Shown here in pieces: positions 23,621 through 32,097 of a stretch of 64,000 nt of DNA. A program made the translations under genes and the position numbers. The DNA is taken from positions 51,513 to 115,512 of the forward strand of contig NZ_JZJL01000011.1 in assembly GCF_000971335.1 (NCBI RefSeq), written 5' to 3'. This stretch comes from Chromobacterium vaccinii. GTDB lineage: Bacteria > Pseudomonadota > Gammaproteobacteria > Burkholderiales > Chromobacteriaceae. Each line of letters starts with the position of its first letter. The first letter of the stretch is position 1. Under the pieces are notes generated by a model, which worked only from the letters and a program-made list of their open reading frames with translations, was not told where the DNA came from and did not search any database.

Positions 23621-25411
23621 CTAGTTTGCCACCTTGCCCAGCTCGCCGGCAAATGCGTCGGCGGGGGTGTAGCCGACTACCCGGTTGCTCTCGCGGGATT
23701 GGCTGTCGAACAGGATGATGCCCGGCGGGCCGAACAGGCCGAAGCGCTTGAGCAGCGCCTGGTGCTCGGGGTTGTTGGAGGTGACGTCGGCGCGCAGCAA
23801 GACAAAACGCTGCATCTGCGTCGCTACCTGCGGTTGCGGGAAGACATCCGCCTCCATTTCCTTGCAGGCCACGCACCAGTCAGCGTAAAAATCCAGCAAC
23901 AGCGGCTTGCCGGCGGCCTTGGCCTCGGCCAGCTTGGCGTCGAGCTCCGCGATGGATCCCACCGGCAGGAAGTGTTGCTGCGCGGCGCCCTCGGCGCTGC
24001 TGGCGGCGATCAGCTTCAGCGGGTAGCGCGGATTGTCTGCGCCGGACAGCAGGCCGACCAGCTGAGCGCCGCCCAGCAGGAACAGCAGCAGCCCAAGCGC
24101 CTTGCCCAGACGCGCGCTGGCCTTGGTAGTGGTGGACAGGCTGTCGAAAGCGCCGAGGAACACCGCCGCGCCGATCAGCAGCGCCGCCCATAGCAGCATC
24201 ACCAGCGCGGCGGGCAGGAACGGGGACGCCAGCCAGATGGCCAGACCCAGCATCACCACGCCGAACGCGGACTTGACCGCTTTCATCCAATTGCCGGCGC
24301 GCGGCAGCACTTGGCCGCCAAAGGTGCCGATGGCGATCAGCGGCAGGCCCAGGCCCATGGCCATCGCGTATAGCGCCGCGCCGCCGAGCAGCGCGTCGCC
24401 GGTGCTGCCTATATAGCCCAGCGCCAGCGCCAGCGGGGGGGCCACGCAAGGACCGATGATCAAGGCCGACAGCGCGCCCATCAGAAACACGGTGATGGCC
24501 TTGCCGCCGCTAAGACGGTTGGAGGTGTCGGCCAGCCGGGATTGCAGCGCGTTCGGCAACTGAATGGTGAACAGATCGAACATCGACAGCGCGAACACCA
24601 CCATCAGCGCGCTGGCGGACAGCACCACCGCCGGCTGCTGCAGCCATACCGTCAGCAGCGAGCCGGTCAGTCCGGCGACGACGCCGACCGCGGTATAGGT
24701 GAGCGCCAGGCCTTGCACGTAAAGCAGGGACAGCAGGAAGCCGCGGCCACGGCTGAGGGTTGCGCCTTGGCCGGCAATCAGCGATGAAACGATGGGCAGC
24801 AGCGGGTACATGCAGGCGGTGAACGCCATGCCCAAACCCGCCAGCAGAAAGGTGCCCAGTGTGGCCGGCCAACCCTGGGCGGCCAACTCGCTGTTACCGG
24901 CCGACGCTTTTCCCGACGGGTCGACCTCTGTCCAGGCGCTGAGCTTGTTGCTCGAGCCGCCCGCCTGGCCCACCTTCAGCTTGTGGGTGTACGGCGGGTA
25001 GCAGACGCCGGCCTCCGCGCAGCCTTGCAGCTTCACGTTCAGCTGGAAATCGGCCGGCGCGCCGGCGGCCAGCGGGATGGTGATCAGCTGCTTGCCGTGG
25101 TAAATCTGCTGCTTGCCGAAGTAAGGATCGTTCTTTTCCTGGGCTACGGGCAGCGTGGGCTTGCCGGCCAGATCGGCCGGCGTGGTGCTGATGCTGATGC
25201 GGTCGCGGTACAGGTAGTAGCCGGGGGCGACGTCCAGCGTCAGTTGCAGCTGGTCTCCGCTGCGGCTGACCTGGGCGGCGAAGGCCTGTTCCGGCGGGAG
25301 CAGGTCTTCCTGGTTGACCGCGTGGGCGGGCAGGGCGAGACCAAGACAGGCGATCACGGACGCCAGCCATAGCCAGGCCGATCGATAAAAGGAATGGAGG
25401 TATGCTTGCAC
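23621..25411 (-). CDS. dsbD: Thiol:disulfide interchange protein
   Basis: A 596-residue protein that passes electrons from cytoplasmic thioredoxin to periplasmic substrates. The signal peptide (WLWLASVIACLGLALPAHA) precedes the alpha domain with the redox pair in LQGCAEAGVCYPP. The membrane domain has its two cysteines in TACMYPLLP and GPCVAPPLALALG, and the C-terminal thioredoxin-like domain has the DWCVACKEME active site. All six redox cysteines are present. The start is the GTG at 25411 with AAAGAG eight bases upstream; an ATG 71 codons earlier would place the signal peptide internally. Confidence 0.93.
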   Translation of the reverse strand: MQAYLHSFYRSAWLWLASVIACLGLALPAHAVNQEDLLPPEQAFAAQVSRSGDQLQLTLDVAPGYYLYRDRISISTTPADLAGKPTLPVAQEKNDPYFGKQQIYHGKQLITIPLAAGAPADFQLNVKLQGCAEAGVCYPPYTHKLKVGQAGGSSNKLSAWTEVDPSGKASAGNSELAAQGWPATLGTFLLAGLGMAFTACMYPLLPIVSSLIAGQGATLSRGRGFLLSLLYVQGLALTYTAVGVVAGLTGSLLTVWLQQPAVVLSASALMVVFALSMFDLFTIQLPNALQSRLADTSNRLSGGKAITVFLMGALSALIIGPCVAPPLALALGYIGSTGDALLGGAALYAMAMGLGLPLIAIGTFGGQVLPRAGNWMKAVKSAFGVVMLGLAIWLASPFLPAALVMLLWAALLIGAAVFLGAFDSLSTTTKASARLGKALGLLLFLLGGAQLVGLLSGADNPRYPLKLIAASSAEGAAQQHFLPVGSIAELDAKLAEAKAAGKPLLLDFYADWCVACKEMEADVFPQPQVATQMQRFVLLRADVTSNNPEHQALLKRFGLFGPPGIILFDSQSRESNRVVGYTPADAFAGELGKVAN

Positions 25412-25486
25412 GTGCAGACTCTTTTTGCGGTTGGCGATGGAACTGTGACGATGTAAACGGTTTGCGGTTCCGTTTTTACGATGCGT

Positions 25487-25501
25487 GATGCAATATGCAT
25501 C
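25487..25501. promoter_or_regulatory. Small palindrome in the dsbD/hydrolase divergent region
   Basis: GATGCA-ATA-TGCATC is a perfect inverted repeat with six-base arms, placed where an operator could serve either divergent gene. No regulator can be named. Confidence 0.3.
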
Positions 25502-25632
25502 AAATCGCATCGCCCGGCAAACGGAGGCCGCCGCGTCCCGGATGTTCGGGAAGCGGCTAGTATAGCCGGGCAGACGGGGCGCAGACAGCGTTCCGCTTAT
25601 GAAAAATAAGAACGAGGATATCAAGAGGGGTT

Positions 25633-26436
25633 ATGCGAGAAGCCATTCATTTCGCTCATGCAAACAGCTTTCCCGCGTCGGTGTACGGCAAGATGCTGGG
25701 CAAGCTGGCCGGAAGCCGCGACGTCGGCTATCTGGATACGATAGGCCACGATCCGGATTTCCCCATCACCGATTGCTGGCCTCATCTGGTGGACGAGAGC
25801 ATCCGTTTCATCGAAGCGCGCTACCGCGGCCCAGTGGTGGGCGTCGGCCATTCGCTCGGCGGTTTCCTGATGTTCTACGCTGCGCTGAAGCGGCCGGATC
25901 TGTTCCGCGCCATCATCATCCTGGACTCGCCGCTGATGGGGCCGTCGCGCTCCTTCGGCATCTGGCTGGCCAAGCGGCTGGGCTTCATCCAGCGCGTGAC
26001 GCCGGGCGGCAATACGCTGGCGCGCCGCGACAACTGGGCCACGGTGGAGATGGCGCATGACTATTTCGCGCGCAAGCCAAAGTTCGCCCGCTTCGATCCC
26101 GACTGCCTGGCCGATTACGCCCTGCATGGCACGCAGGACGACGGCAAGGGCGGCCGCCGGCTCAAATTCCGCCCGCAGGTGGAGCACGATATCTACGCGA
26201 CGCTGCCGCACGACTTCCCCCGGCATCGCGGGCGGCTGAAGGTGCCGGCGGCCTTGCTGGCCGGCTCGGCGTCGGATGTGCTGCGCGACAGCGACCTGGC
26301 TTTCATGCGCAAGCATTTCGCGGTCATGGTGGACAAGCAGCCGGGCAGCCACCTGTTTCCTCTCGAGAAACCGCTGGAAACGGCGGAGCGCATCGAGCAA
26401 TTGCTGGCCAGGCTGGAGGAGGGCGGCTGGAGTTGA
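25633..26436 (+). CDS. Alpha/beta hydrolase
   Basis: A 267-residue cytoplasmic alpha/beta hydrolase. Seen are IHFAHANSFPASVY (oxyanion loop region), GHSLGGFLMFYAA (nucleophile Ser near 76), ALLAGSASDVL (acid region) and GSHLFPLEKP (catalytic His). AAGAGGGGTT precedes the ATG. Substrate unknown. It is divergent from dsbD with a 221-base gap, and followed 134 bases later by pheA. Confidence 0.9.
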   Translation: MREAIHFAHANSFPASVYGKMLGKLAGSRDVGYLDTIGHDPDFPITDCWPHLVDESIRFIEARYRGPVVGVGHSLGGFLMFYAALKRPDLFRAIIILDSPLMGPSRSFGIWLAKRLGFIQRVTPGGNTLARRDNWATVEMAHDYFARKPKFARFDPDCLADYALHGTQDDGKGGRRLKFRPQVEHDIYATLPHDFPRHRGRLKVPAALLAGSASDVLRDSDLAFMRKHFAVMVDKQPGSHLFPLEKPLETAERIEQLLARLEEGGWS

Positions 26437-26570
26437 GGGCATCTGGCGCGCCGGGCCGGCTCGGCATTTGGCCCGTATCCGGCGCATGGCGCTTGCGAGC
26501 GGCGGCTATCTCGCGGAAACTGTAAGATATCGAAAAAGCCAGTTCGCCATCGTCAGAGAGTCCGAAACCA

Positions 26571-27644
26571 GTGTCTGAAGAACGTCTCAAGCAACACCGC
26601 AACGCCATCGACGCCATCGACGTCGAAGTCCTCAAGCTGCTGAACCAGCGCGCCAGCCATGCCCGCGAGATCGGAGAGATCAAGGGCGGCGGCGTCATCT
26701 ACCGCCCGGAGCGGGAAGCCCAGGTGCTGCGCCGTTTGAAGGACCTGAATCCCGGCCCGCTGCCCAGCGAGTCCGTCGCCCGCCTGTTCCGCGAAGTGAT
26801 GTCGGAATGCCTGGCGCTGGAAAAGCCGCTGTCCATCGCGTACCTGGGGCCGGAAGGCACCTTCAGCCAGCTGGCCACGATCAAGCACTTCGGCCACGCG
26901 GCCCGCACCATCGCCTGTAGCTCGATAGACGAGGCGTTCCGGCTGGTGGAGTCGCGCGCGCTCGACTACGTGGTGGCGCCGGTGGAGAACTCCACCGAAG
27001 GCGCGGTGGGACGCACCCTGGACCTGATGGTCACCTCGCCGTTGAAGATCTGCGGCGAAGTGGTGCTGCGCATTCACCACCACCTGCTGCGCAAGGGTGA
27101 GGGGCTGGACGGCATTCGCCGGGTCTACGCCCACGCCCAGGCGCTGGCGCAATGCCACGAGTGGCTGAACAAGAATCTGCCGGCCGACGTGGAACGCGTG
27201 TCGGTGGCCAGCAACGCTGAAGCCGCCCGCCTGGCGGCCGAGGATGAAACCGCGGCCGCCATCGCCGGGCAGGCTGCGGCCGAGCGCTACGCCTTGTTCA
27301 AACTGGCGGAAAACGTGGAGGACGAACCCAACAACACCACACGCTTCCTGGTGCTGGGCCTGCAGGATGTCGGCCCGAGCGGGCAGGACAAGACCTCCAT
27401 CGTGGTCTCAGCGCCCAACCGGCCGGGCGCGGTGCACCAGCTGTTGGAACCGGTGGCGTCCAACGGCGTCTCGATGAGCAAGTTCGAGTCGCGGCCGTCG
27501 CGCGCGGGCCTGTGGGACTACGTGTTCTTCATCGATCTGGAAGGCCATCGCCAGGACGAGCGCGTGTTGAAGGCGCTGGCCGGCCTGGGCGAGCGCACAT
27601 CCTTCGTCAAGGTGCTGGGCTCCTACCCGATGGCGGTATTGTGA
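26571..27644 (+). CDS. pheA: Bifunctional chorismate mutase/prephenate dehydratase
   Basis: A 357-residue P-protein for phenylalanine synthesis. Residues 1-85 form the AroQ chorismate mutase (HRNAIDAIDVEVLKLLNQRASHA, REIGEIK). Residues about 90-270 form prephenate dehydratase (IAYLGPEGTFSQLA, VVAPVENSTEGAVGRTLD, NNTTRFLVLG with the catalytic Thr-Arg-Phe). The last 80 are the ACT regulatory domain, with SKFESRPSRAGLWDYVFFID (ESRP, phenylalanine feedback site). The start is a GTG at 26571. A terminator follows. Confidence 0.96.
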   Translation: MSEERLKQHRNAIDAIDVEVLKLLNQRASHAREIGEIKGGGVIYRPEREAQVLRRLKDLNPGPLPSESVARLFREVMSECLALEKPLSIAYLGPEGTFSQLATIKHFGHAARTIACSSIDEAFRLVESRALDYVVAPVENSTEGAVGRTLDLMVTSPLKICGEVVLRIHHHLLRKGEGLDGIRRVYAHAQALAQCHEWLNKNLPADVERVSVASNAEAARLAAEDETAAAIAGQAAAERYALFKLAENVEDEPNNTTRFLVLGLQDVGPSGQDKTSIVVSAPNRPGAVHQLLEPVASNGVSMSKFESRPSRAGLWDYVFFIDLEGHRQDERVLKALAGLGERTSFVKVLGSYPMAVL

Positions 27645-27661
27645 GCCGCCAGGAATGACCC

Positions 27662-27692
27662 GGGGCCGGAATCTTCCGGCCCTTGTTTTTTT
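27662..27692 (+). terminator. Rho-independent terminator after pheA
   Basis: GGGCCGGA pairs with TCCGGCCC across a four-base loop, followed by TTGTTTTTTT. It stands immediately before the LOG-family gene, whose own promoter is therefore not obvious. Confidence 0.85.
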
Positions 27693-27712
27693 GCAAGAAA
27701 TGGATGAAGAAA

Positions 27713-28294
27713 ATGAAATCGATCTGCCTGTTCTGCGGCTCCAATAAAGGCGGCAACCCTGAATACGAGGACGCGGCCCGCGCATTCGGCCGCGCGCTGG
27801 CCGAGCAGAACATCACTCTGGTGTACGGCGCCGGCAATGTGGGGTTGATGGGCATCGCCGCCGATGCGGCCCTTGAGGCCGGCGGCAAGGTGATCGGCGT
27901 GATCCCGGAATTCCTGAAGGCCAAGGAAGTGGCGCACATGGGCCTGACCGAGCTGCACGTCACCGAGACCATGCATCAGCGCAAGGCCCTGATGGCGAAG
28001 CTGTCCGACGGCTTCATCGCGCTGCCGGGCGGATTCGGCACCTTCGACGAATTGTTCGAGATCCTGACCTGGGCGCAGCTGTCGGTGCACAACAAGCCGG
28101 TGGGCGTGCTGGACGCCGGCGGCTTCTACCAGCCGTTGCAGGCCTTGGTGGAGCATGCGGTGAGCGAAGGCTTCGTCCCCAAGGGCAATCTGGACCTGTT
28201 CCGCATCGAGCGCGACCTGCCGGCTCTACTTGACTGGATGCGGCAATACCAGCCCCGCCACGTCGCCAAGTGGCTGGATCTGGCCCGCACCTGA
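27713..28294 (+). CDS. LOG-family protein (cytokinin riboside monophosphate phosphoribohydrolase-like)
   Basis: A 193-residue protein of the TIGR00730/LOG group: SICLFCGSNKG at the start, VYGAGNVGLMGIAADAAL, and the LOG motif LPGGFGTFDELFE (PGGxGTxxE) near residue 105. Enzymes of this group cleave nucleoside 5'-monophosphates to base and ribose 5-phosphate. The start could also be the ATG nine bases upstream (27704); both have weak ribosome sites overlapping the pheA terminator tail. It heads a tight operon with three unusual downstream genes (9-base gap). Confidence 0.9.
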   Translation: MKSICLFCGSNKGGNPEYEDAARAFGRALAEQNITLVYGAGNVGLMGIAADAALEAGGKVIGVIPEFLKAKEVAHMGLTELHVTETMHQRKALMAKLSDGFIALPGGFGTFDELFEILTWAQLSVHNKPVGVLDAGGFYQPLQALVEHAVSEGFVPKGNLDLFRIERDLPALLDWMRQYQPRHVAKWLDLART

Positions 28295-28303
28295 GCGGTC
28301 CGC

Positions 28304-28906
28304 ATGGGAAAGCGGGATACGCAAGCGTCGCCATGGCTGCGCGCGCGGCGAGCGATGGCCTGGCCGCTGGCGTTGCTGCTGGCGGCGATCATCGTTTTCG
28401 AAGAGTTCGCCTGGGACGAGCTGGCCGCGGCGCTTGCCCGGCTTGGCCGCTGGCCGCCGTTCGCGGCGTTGGAGCGCTGGGTGGCGGGGCGCTCCCCCAG
28501 AGTGGCCTTGGCCCTGTTTCTGGCTCCGGCGCTGGCCTTGCTGCCGGTCAAGCTGGCGGCGCTGTTCCTGATTGAGCAAGGCCATGCGCTGCTGGGTGTG
28601 GCGGTGATCCTGCTGGCCAAGCTCGGGGGCACCGCATTGGTGGCCTGGCTGTTCACGCTGACGCGGCCGGCGCTGATGTCGGTGCCGTGGTTCGTGCGCT
28701 GGCACCAGCGCTTCGAGCGGCTTCGCGCATGGGTGTTCGAACGGCTGCGCGCCTCCTTGCCGTGGCGCTGGGCCAGGCTGGCGAAGATGCGGGCGCGGCG
28801 GTTCTGGTCGCGGCCGTCGCCGCTGGCGCGCCTCGCTCGGCGGCTGGCTGGTCGTTGGCGCCGCGAGGTGCCTCCGGCGAAAGAAGACAAGGGGATGGAC
28901 GGATGA
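28304..28906 (+). CDS. Predicted membrane protein with basic C-terminus
   Basis: A 200-residue protein I do not recognise. Three hydrophobic segments are seen (about residues 17-33, 65-85 and 95-115), then a strongly basic, Arg/Trp-rich tail of about 80 residues (for example WHQRFERLRAWVFERLRAS) that probably lies on the cytoplasmic membrane face. It begins nine bases after the LOG gene and its stop overlaps the next ATG (ATGA), so it is part of the operon. Confidence 0.75.
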   Translation: MGKRDTQASPWLRARRAMAWPLALLLAAIIVFEEFAWDELAAALARLGRWPPFAALERWVAGRSPRVALALFLAPALALLPVKLAALFLIEQGHALLGVAVILLAKLGGTALVAWLFTLTRPALMSVPWFVRWHQRFERLRAWVFERLRASLPWRWARLAKMRARRFWSRPSPLARLARRLAGRWRREVPPAKEDKGMDG

Positions 28907-29850
28907 TTATCGTGATGAGCGCCCGCGCGAGCGAGGCCGAAGTACGGAACGTGGTGGCCAGGATTGAAAGCGCCGGCTTGGCCGCGCATGTATCCCGGGG
29001 CATGGAGCGCACAGTGATCGGCGCGGTGGGCGAGGAGCGCGGGCTGGAAGCCGGCGCGTTCGAGGCGATGGCCGGCGTCGAGCGCGCGCTCAGAGTCGTC
29101 GGCGACTACCGCATCGTGTCGCGGGAGGCCCAGCCGGAGGATTCGCGGGTGAGAGTGGGGAGAGCGGCATTCGGCGCGAGCGGCGCGGCCTGGCTGGGCG
29201 GCAGCGCGCAGGACTGGAGCGAAGGCGCGCTGCGCGCAGTAGCGAACAAGGTGGCGCTCGCCGGTGGAAGCCTGCTGTATGCGGGTGGCGGGCGCAGCCA
29301 TGCCAGCCCTTACCATTATCAGGCCTTGGGCGTGGCCGATCTGGAGCGGCTCTGCGACGTGGCGGGCGAGTCTGGACTGGGCGCCGTGGCCGAGCTGCGC
29401 GATGTGCGCCTGCTGGACGCGCATCTGGAGCTGCAAACCGCAGCCTTGCTGCTGCCGCCGCAATCGCTGAGCAATATCGAGTTGTTGCGGGAAGTCGGCC
29501 GCATCAATAAAGCTGTCATCTTGCAGCGGGACAATCGCCAGACGCTGGATGAGTGGCTGACCGCGGCCGAGCATGTCGCGCTCGGCGGCAATCACCAGAT
29601 CGTGCTGTGCGAATGCGGCGGCGACGGCCAATCGGTCAGCCTGGATGTCGGTGTGTTGGCCAGTCTGTACCGGCGGACCCATCTGCCGCTGATCGTCTCA
29701 GCTCGGCAGACTGGCGGCCTGCCTCCTGCCTTGTCGTTGGCTCGCGCGGCGCTGATTGCCGGCGCTTGCGGCTTGATGCTGGACTGCGCGGCGTGGACGG
29801 AGGAGGATGCGCGGGGCTGGCGCGAACTGCTGGCCGGCTCGGCGGCATGA
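28903..29850 (+). CDS. DAHP-synthase-like protein lacking catalytic residues
   Basis: A 315-residue protein resembling type I-beta 3-deoxy-arabino-heptulosonate-7-phosphate synthase. The N-terminal ferredoxin-like domain (MIIVMSARASEAEVRNVVAR...VSRGMERTVIG) is typical. In the barrel, GGRSHASPYHYQALG aligns with the KPRTSPYSFQGLG of active enzymes, VAELRDV and LPLIVSARQTGG with their later motifs. The key residues are gone: GPCSVEG is replaced by GAAWLGG, KPR by RSH, GARN by PPQS, LKRG by LQRD, CERG by CECG and DPSHSGG by SARQTGG. It is therefore probably a pseudoenzyme. It is ATGA-coupled to genes on both sides. Confidence 0.82.
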   Translation: MIIVMSARASEAEVRNVVARIESAGLAAHVSRGMERTVIGAVGEERGLEAGAFEAMAGVERALRVVGDYRIVSREAQPEDSRVRVGRAAFGASGAAWLGGSAQDWSEGALRAVANKVALAGGSLLYAGGGRSHASPYHYQALGVADLERLCDVAGESGLGAVAELRDVRLLDAHLELQTAALLLPPQSLSNIELLREVGRINKAVILQRDNRQTLDEWLTAAEHVALGGNHQIVLCECGGDGQSVSLDVGVLASLYRRTHLPLIVSARQTGGLPPALSLARAALIAGACGLMLDCAAWTEEDARGWRELLAGSAA

Positions 29851-30428
29851 GCGCGCTGGAGGGCTTGCTGGCGGATATCGCGGCTTGCCGGGCGTGCGAA
29901 GCGTCGCTGCCTTGCGGGCCCAGGCCGGTGTTGAGGGCCGCGGAAGGCTCCCGCATCCTGCTGGCCGGCCAAGCGCCGGGCCGCAAGGTGCACGAGAGCG
30001 GCATCCCCTGGGATGACGCCAGCGGCAAGCGCTTGAGGGAGTGGCTGGGGGTGGAGGCGGATGTGTTTTACGATCAGGAGCGCTTCGCCATAGTGCCCAT
30101 GGGGTTCTGTTATCCCGGCACGGGGCGTAATGGCGACTTGCCTCCGCGCCCGGAGTGCAGCCGACTCTGGCATCCGCGCCTGCTGCCGCTGCTTGAACGA
30201 GTGGAGTTGGTGCTGGCGGTGGGCAGCTACGCGCAGGCTTATCATCTGCCTTCGCGCAAGCGCACGCTGACCGAGACGGTTGCGGCCTGGCGCGAGTATT
30301 ATCCAGGCGTGATTCCATTGCCGCACCCCAGTCCGCGCAATCGGATGTGGCTGGCGCGCAATCGATGGTTCGAGACCGAGTTGCTGCCGGCGTTGCGGCG
30401 GCGAGTGGCGGAAGTGCTGGGGCGATAG
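29847..30428 (+). CDS. Uracil-DNA glycosylase-family protein
   Basis: A 193-residue protein of the uracil-DNA glycosylase superfamily (family 4/5-like). Motif 1 is LLAGQAPGRKVHESGIPWDDASG and motif 2 the HPSPRN sequence near residue 162. Near the N-terminus CRACEASLPCG offers three Cys but not the complete four-Cys iron-sulfur pattern I would expect in family 4. It starts by ATGA overlap with the DAHP-synthase-like gene. Whether it excises uracil is open. Confidence 0.8.
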   Translation: MSALEGLLADIAACRACEASLPCGPRPVLRAAEGSRILLAGQAPGRKVHESGIPWDDASGKRLREWLGVEADVFYDQERFAIVPMGFCYPGTGRNGDLPPRPECSRLWHPRLLPLLERVELVLAVGSYAQAYHLPSRKRTLTETVAAWREYYPGVIPLPHPSPRNRMWLARNRWFETELLPALRRRVAEVLGR

Positions 30429-30530
30429 ATGGGAGTGCCTTGCTTGTGAATGAGCAAAAACTCTAAAAATGTGGATTTCCATCGTTTCACGGGTGATAAT
30501 TTGCCCAGTTCTATGGAGAGACCCGTCACG

Positions 30531-31799
30531 ATGAAGTGTGTTGATGATTTCCGCCTGCAGTTGGGCAAACACGAATTGGTGCCAATCGTCATTGGAGGCA
30601 TGGGCGTCGACATTTCCACCGCCCAGCTGGCGCTGGAGGCCGCCCGGCTAGGCGGCGTCGGCCATATTTCCGACGCGATGGTGCCCACCGTGACGGACCG
30701 CCGTTTCAATACCAAGTTCGTCAAGAACAAGCTGGCCCAGTATAAATTCAACGTCGAGAATCCGGACAAGTCGGTCGTCCGTTTCGATCTGGGCATGCTG
30801 GAAGAGGCCACCCGTCTGCATGTGGGCAATACCATGCAGCAAAAGCAGGGCAGCGGCCTGGTGTTCATCAACTGCATGGAAAAGCTGACGATGAACGCGC
30901 CCAAGGAAACGCTGCGGGTGCGGATGCGCGCGGCGCTGGACGCCGGCATCGACGGCATCACGCTGGCCGCGGGCCTGCATCTGGGTTCTTTCTCCCTGAT
31001 TGAAGACCACCCGCGCTTCCGCGACGTCAAGCTCGGCATCATCGTTTCCTCGCTGCGCGCGCTGCAGCTGTTCCTGAAGAAAAACAGCCGCTGCGGACGC
31101 ATGCCGGATTACGTCGTGGTGGAAGGGCCGCTCGCTGGCGGCCATCTGGGCTTCGGCATGGATTGGGCCGAATACGACCTGGCCAGCATTTTCACCGAGA
31201 TTCGCGATTGGCTGCGGGCCGAACAATTGGACATCCCGCTGATTCCGGCCGGCGGCATCTTCACCGGCAGCGATGCGGCCGGCTTTCTGGAGGCAGGCGC
31301 CAGCGCAGTGCAGGTGGCTACCCGCTTCACCGTGGCGCGCGAGTGCGGACTGCCGGAGAAGGTGCAGCAGGAGTACTTCAAGTCCAGCGAAGAGGATATC
31401 GAGGTCAACCAGCTATCGCCGACCGGCTATCCGATGCGGATGATCAAGCATTGCCCGGCGATCGGCGACAGCATCCGCCCGAATTGCGAAGCCTATGGCT
31501 ATCTGCTGGATGCCAAGGGCGGCTGCTCCTACATCGACGCCTATCACAAAGCGCATGCGGAAAATCCGGGCCAGCGCCGCGTCCCTGTTTGGGAAAAAAC
31601 CTGTCTGTGCACCCATATGCGCAATTTCGATTGCTGGACCTGCGGACACTACGCGTATCGCCTGAAGGACACGACCCATCTTCGCAGCGATGGCAGCTAT
31701 CAGCTATTGAGCGCCGAGCATGTGTTCCTCGATTATCAGCACAGCAAGGATAACAAGATCGCCCTGCCGCGGCGGGAGGAGTGTCTGATGGCGGGATGA
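30531..31799 (+). CDS. NAD(P)H-dependent flavin oxidoreductase (nitronate monooxygenase family) with Cys-rich tail
   Basis: A 422-residue TIM-barrel flavoprotein of the nitronate monooxygenase/FabK-like family. IVIGGMGVDISTAQLALEAARLGGVGHIS is the FMN-binding start, VVEGPLAGGHLGF the central motif with the His expected at the active site, and IPAGGIFTGSDAAGFLEAGASAVQVATRF the phosphate site. The last 90 residues carry extra cysteines, including CLCTHMRNFDCWTCGHY, suggesting a bound metal or iron-sulfur cluster. I chose ATG 30531 (MKCVDDFRLQ) with GGAGAG upstream. An ATG 81 bases earlier is possible. Confidence 0.85.
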   Translation: MKCVDDFRLQLGKHELVPIVIGGMGVDISTAQLALEAARLGGVGHISDAMVPTVTDRRFNTKFVKNKLAQYKFNVENPDKSVVRFDLGMLEEATRLHVGNTMQQKQGSGLVFINCMEKLTMNAPKETLRVRMRAALDAGIDGITLAAGLHLGSFSLIEDHPRFRDVKLGIIVSSLRALQLFLKKNSRCGRMPDYVVVEGPLAGGHLGFGMDWAEYDLASIFTEIRDWLRAEQLDIPLIPAGGIFTGSDAAGFLEAGASAVQVATRFTVARECGLPEKVQQEYFKSSEEDIEVNQLSPTGYPMRMIKHCPAIGDSIRPNCEAYGYLLDAKGGCSYIDAYHKAHAENPGQRRVPVWEKTCLCTHMRNFDCWTCGHYAYRLKDTTHLRSDGSYQLLSAEHVFLDYQHSKDNKIALPRREECLMAG

Positions 31800-32097
31800 C
31801 GCGCGTCCCCGCTTTGAGCTTTGCAAATGGGCAGTCGAGCTTTCCAGTTCGGCTGCCTTTTGTCATTTGGCGCTTCTCGTGGAAAAGGGTTGGGTTCGGG
31901 TGTTGATGTCGGGCGGCCATTTATATAGCATTGATATCTTTTTCTCTCAATGCCATTCCCTTTCTGGGCGATCATTGCGCGAGGGCCGGCTTGGCCCACG
32001 CGGGGCTGGTTTATTTCCGGCTCGTCCGGCCAGGGATTGGGCAAGTTGCTGTATATTTCGGAATGATTTCCATTTTCTTGCGAACAAGTAATCAACA
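31800..32097. other. Intergenic region before folE
   Basis: Starts with a terminator (31829-31862) for the flavin oxidoreductase, followed by AT-rich sequence from 31920 that probably holds the folE promoter. No convincing -35/-10 pair was assigned and no RNA gene was recognised. Confidence 0.4.
31829..31862 (+). terminator. Terminator after the flavin oxidoreductase gene
   Basis: GGCAGTCGAGCT pairs with AGTTCGGCTGCC (with wobble pairs) around a short loop and is followed by TTTTGTC. Confidence 0.7.
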
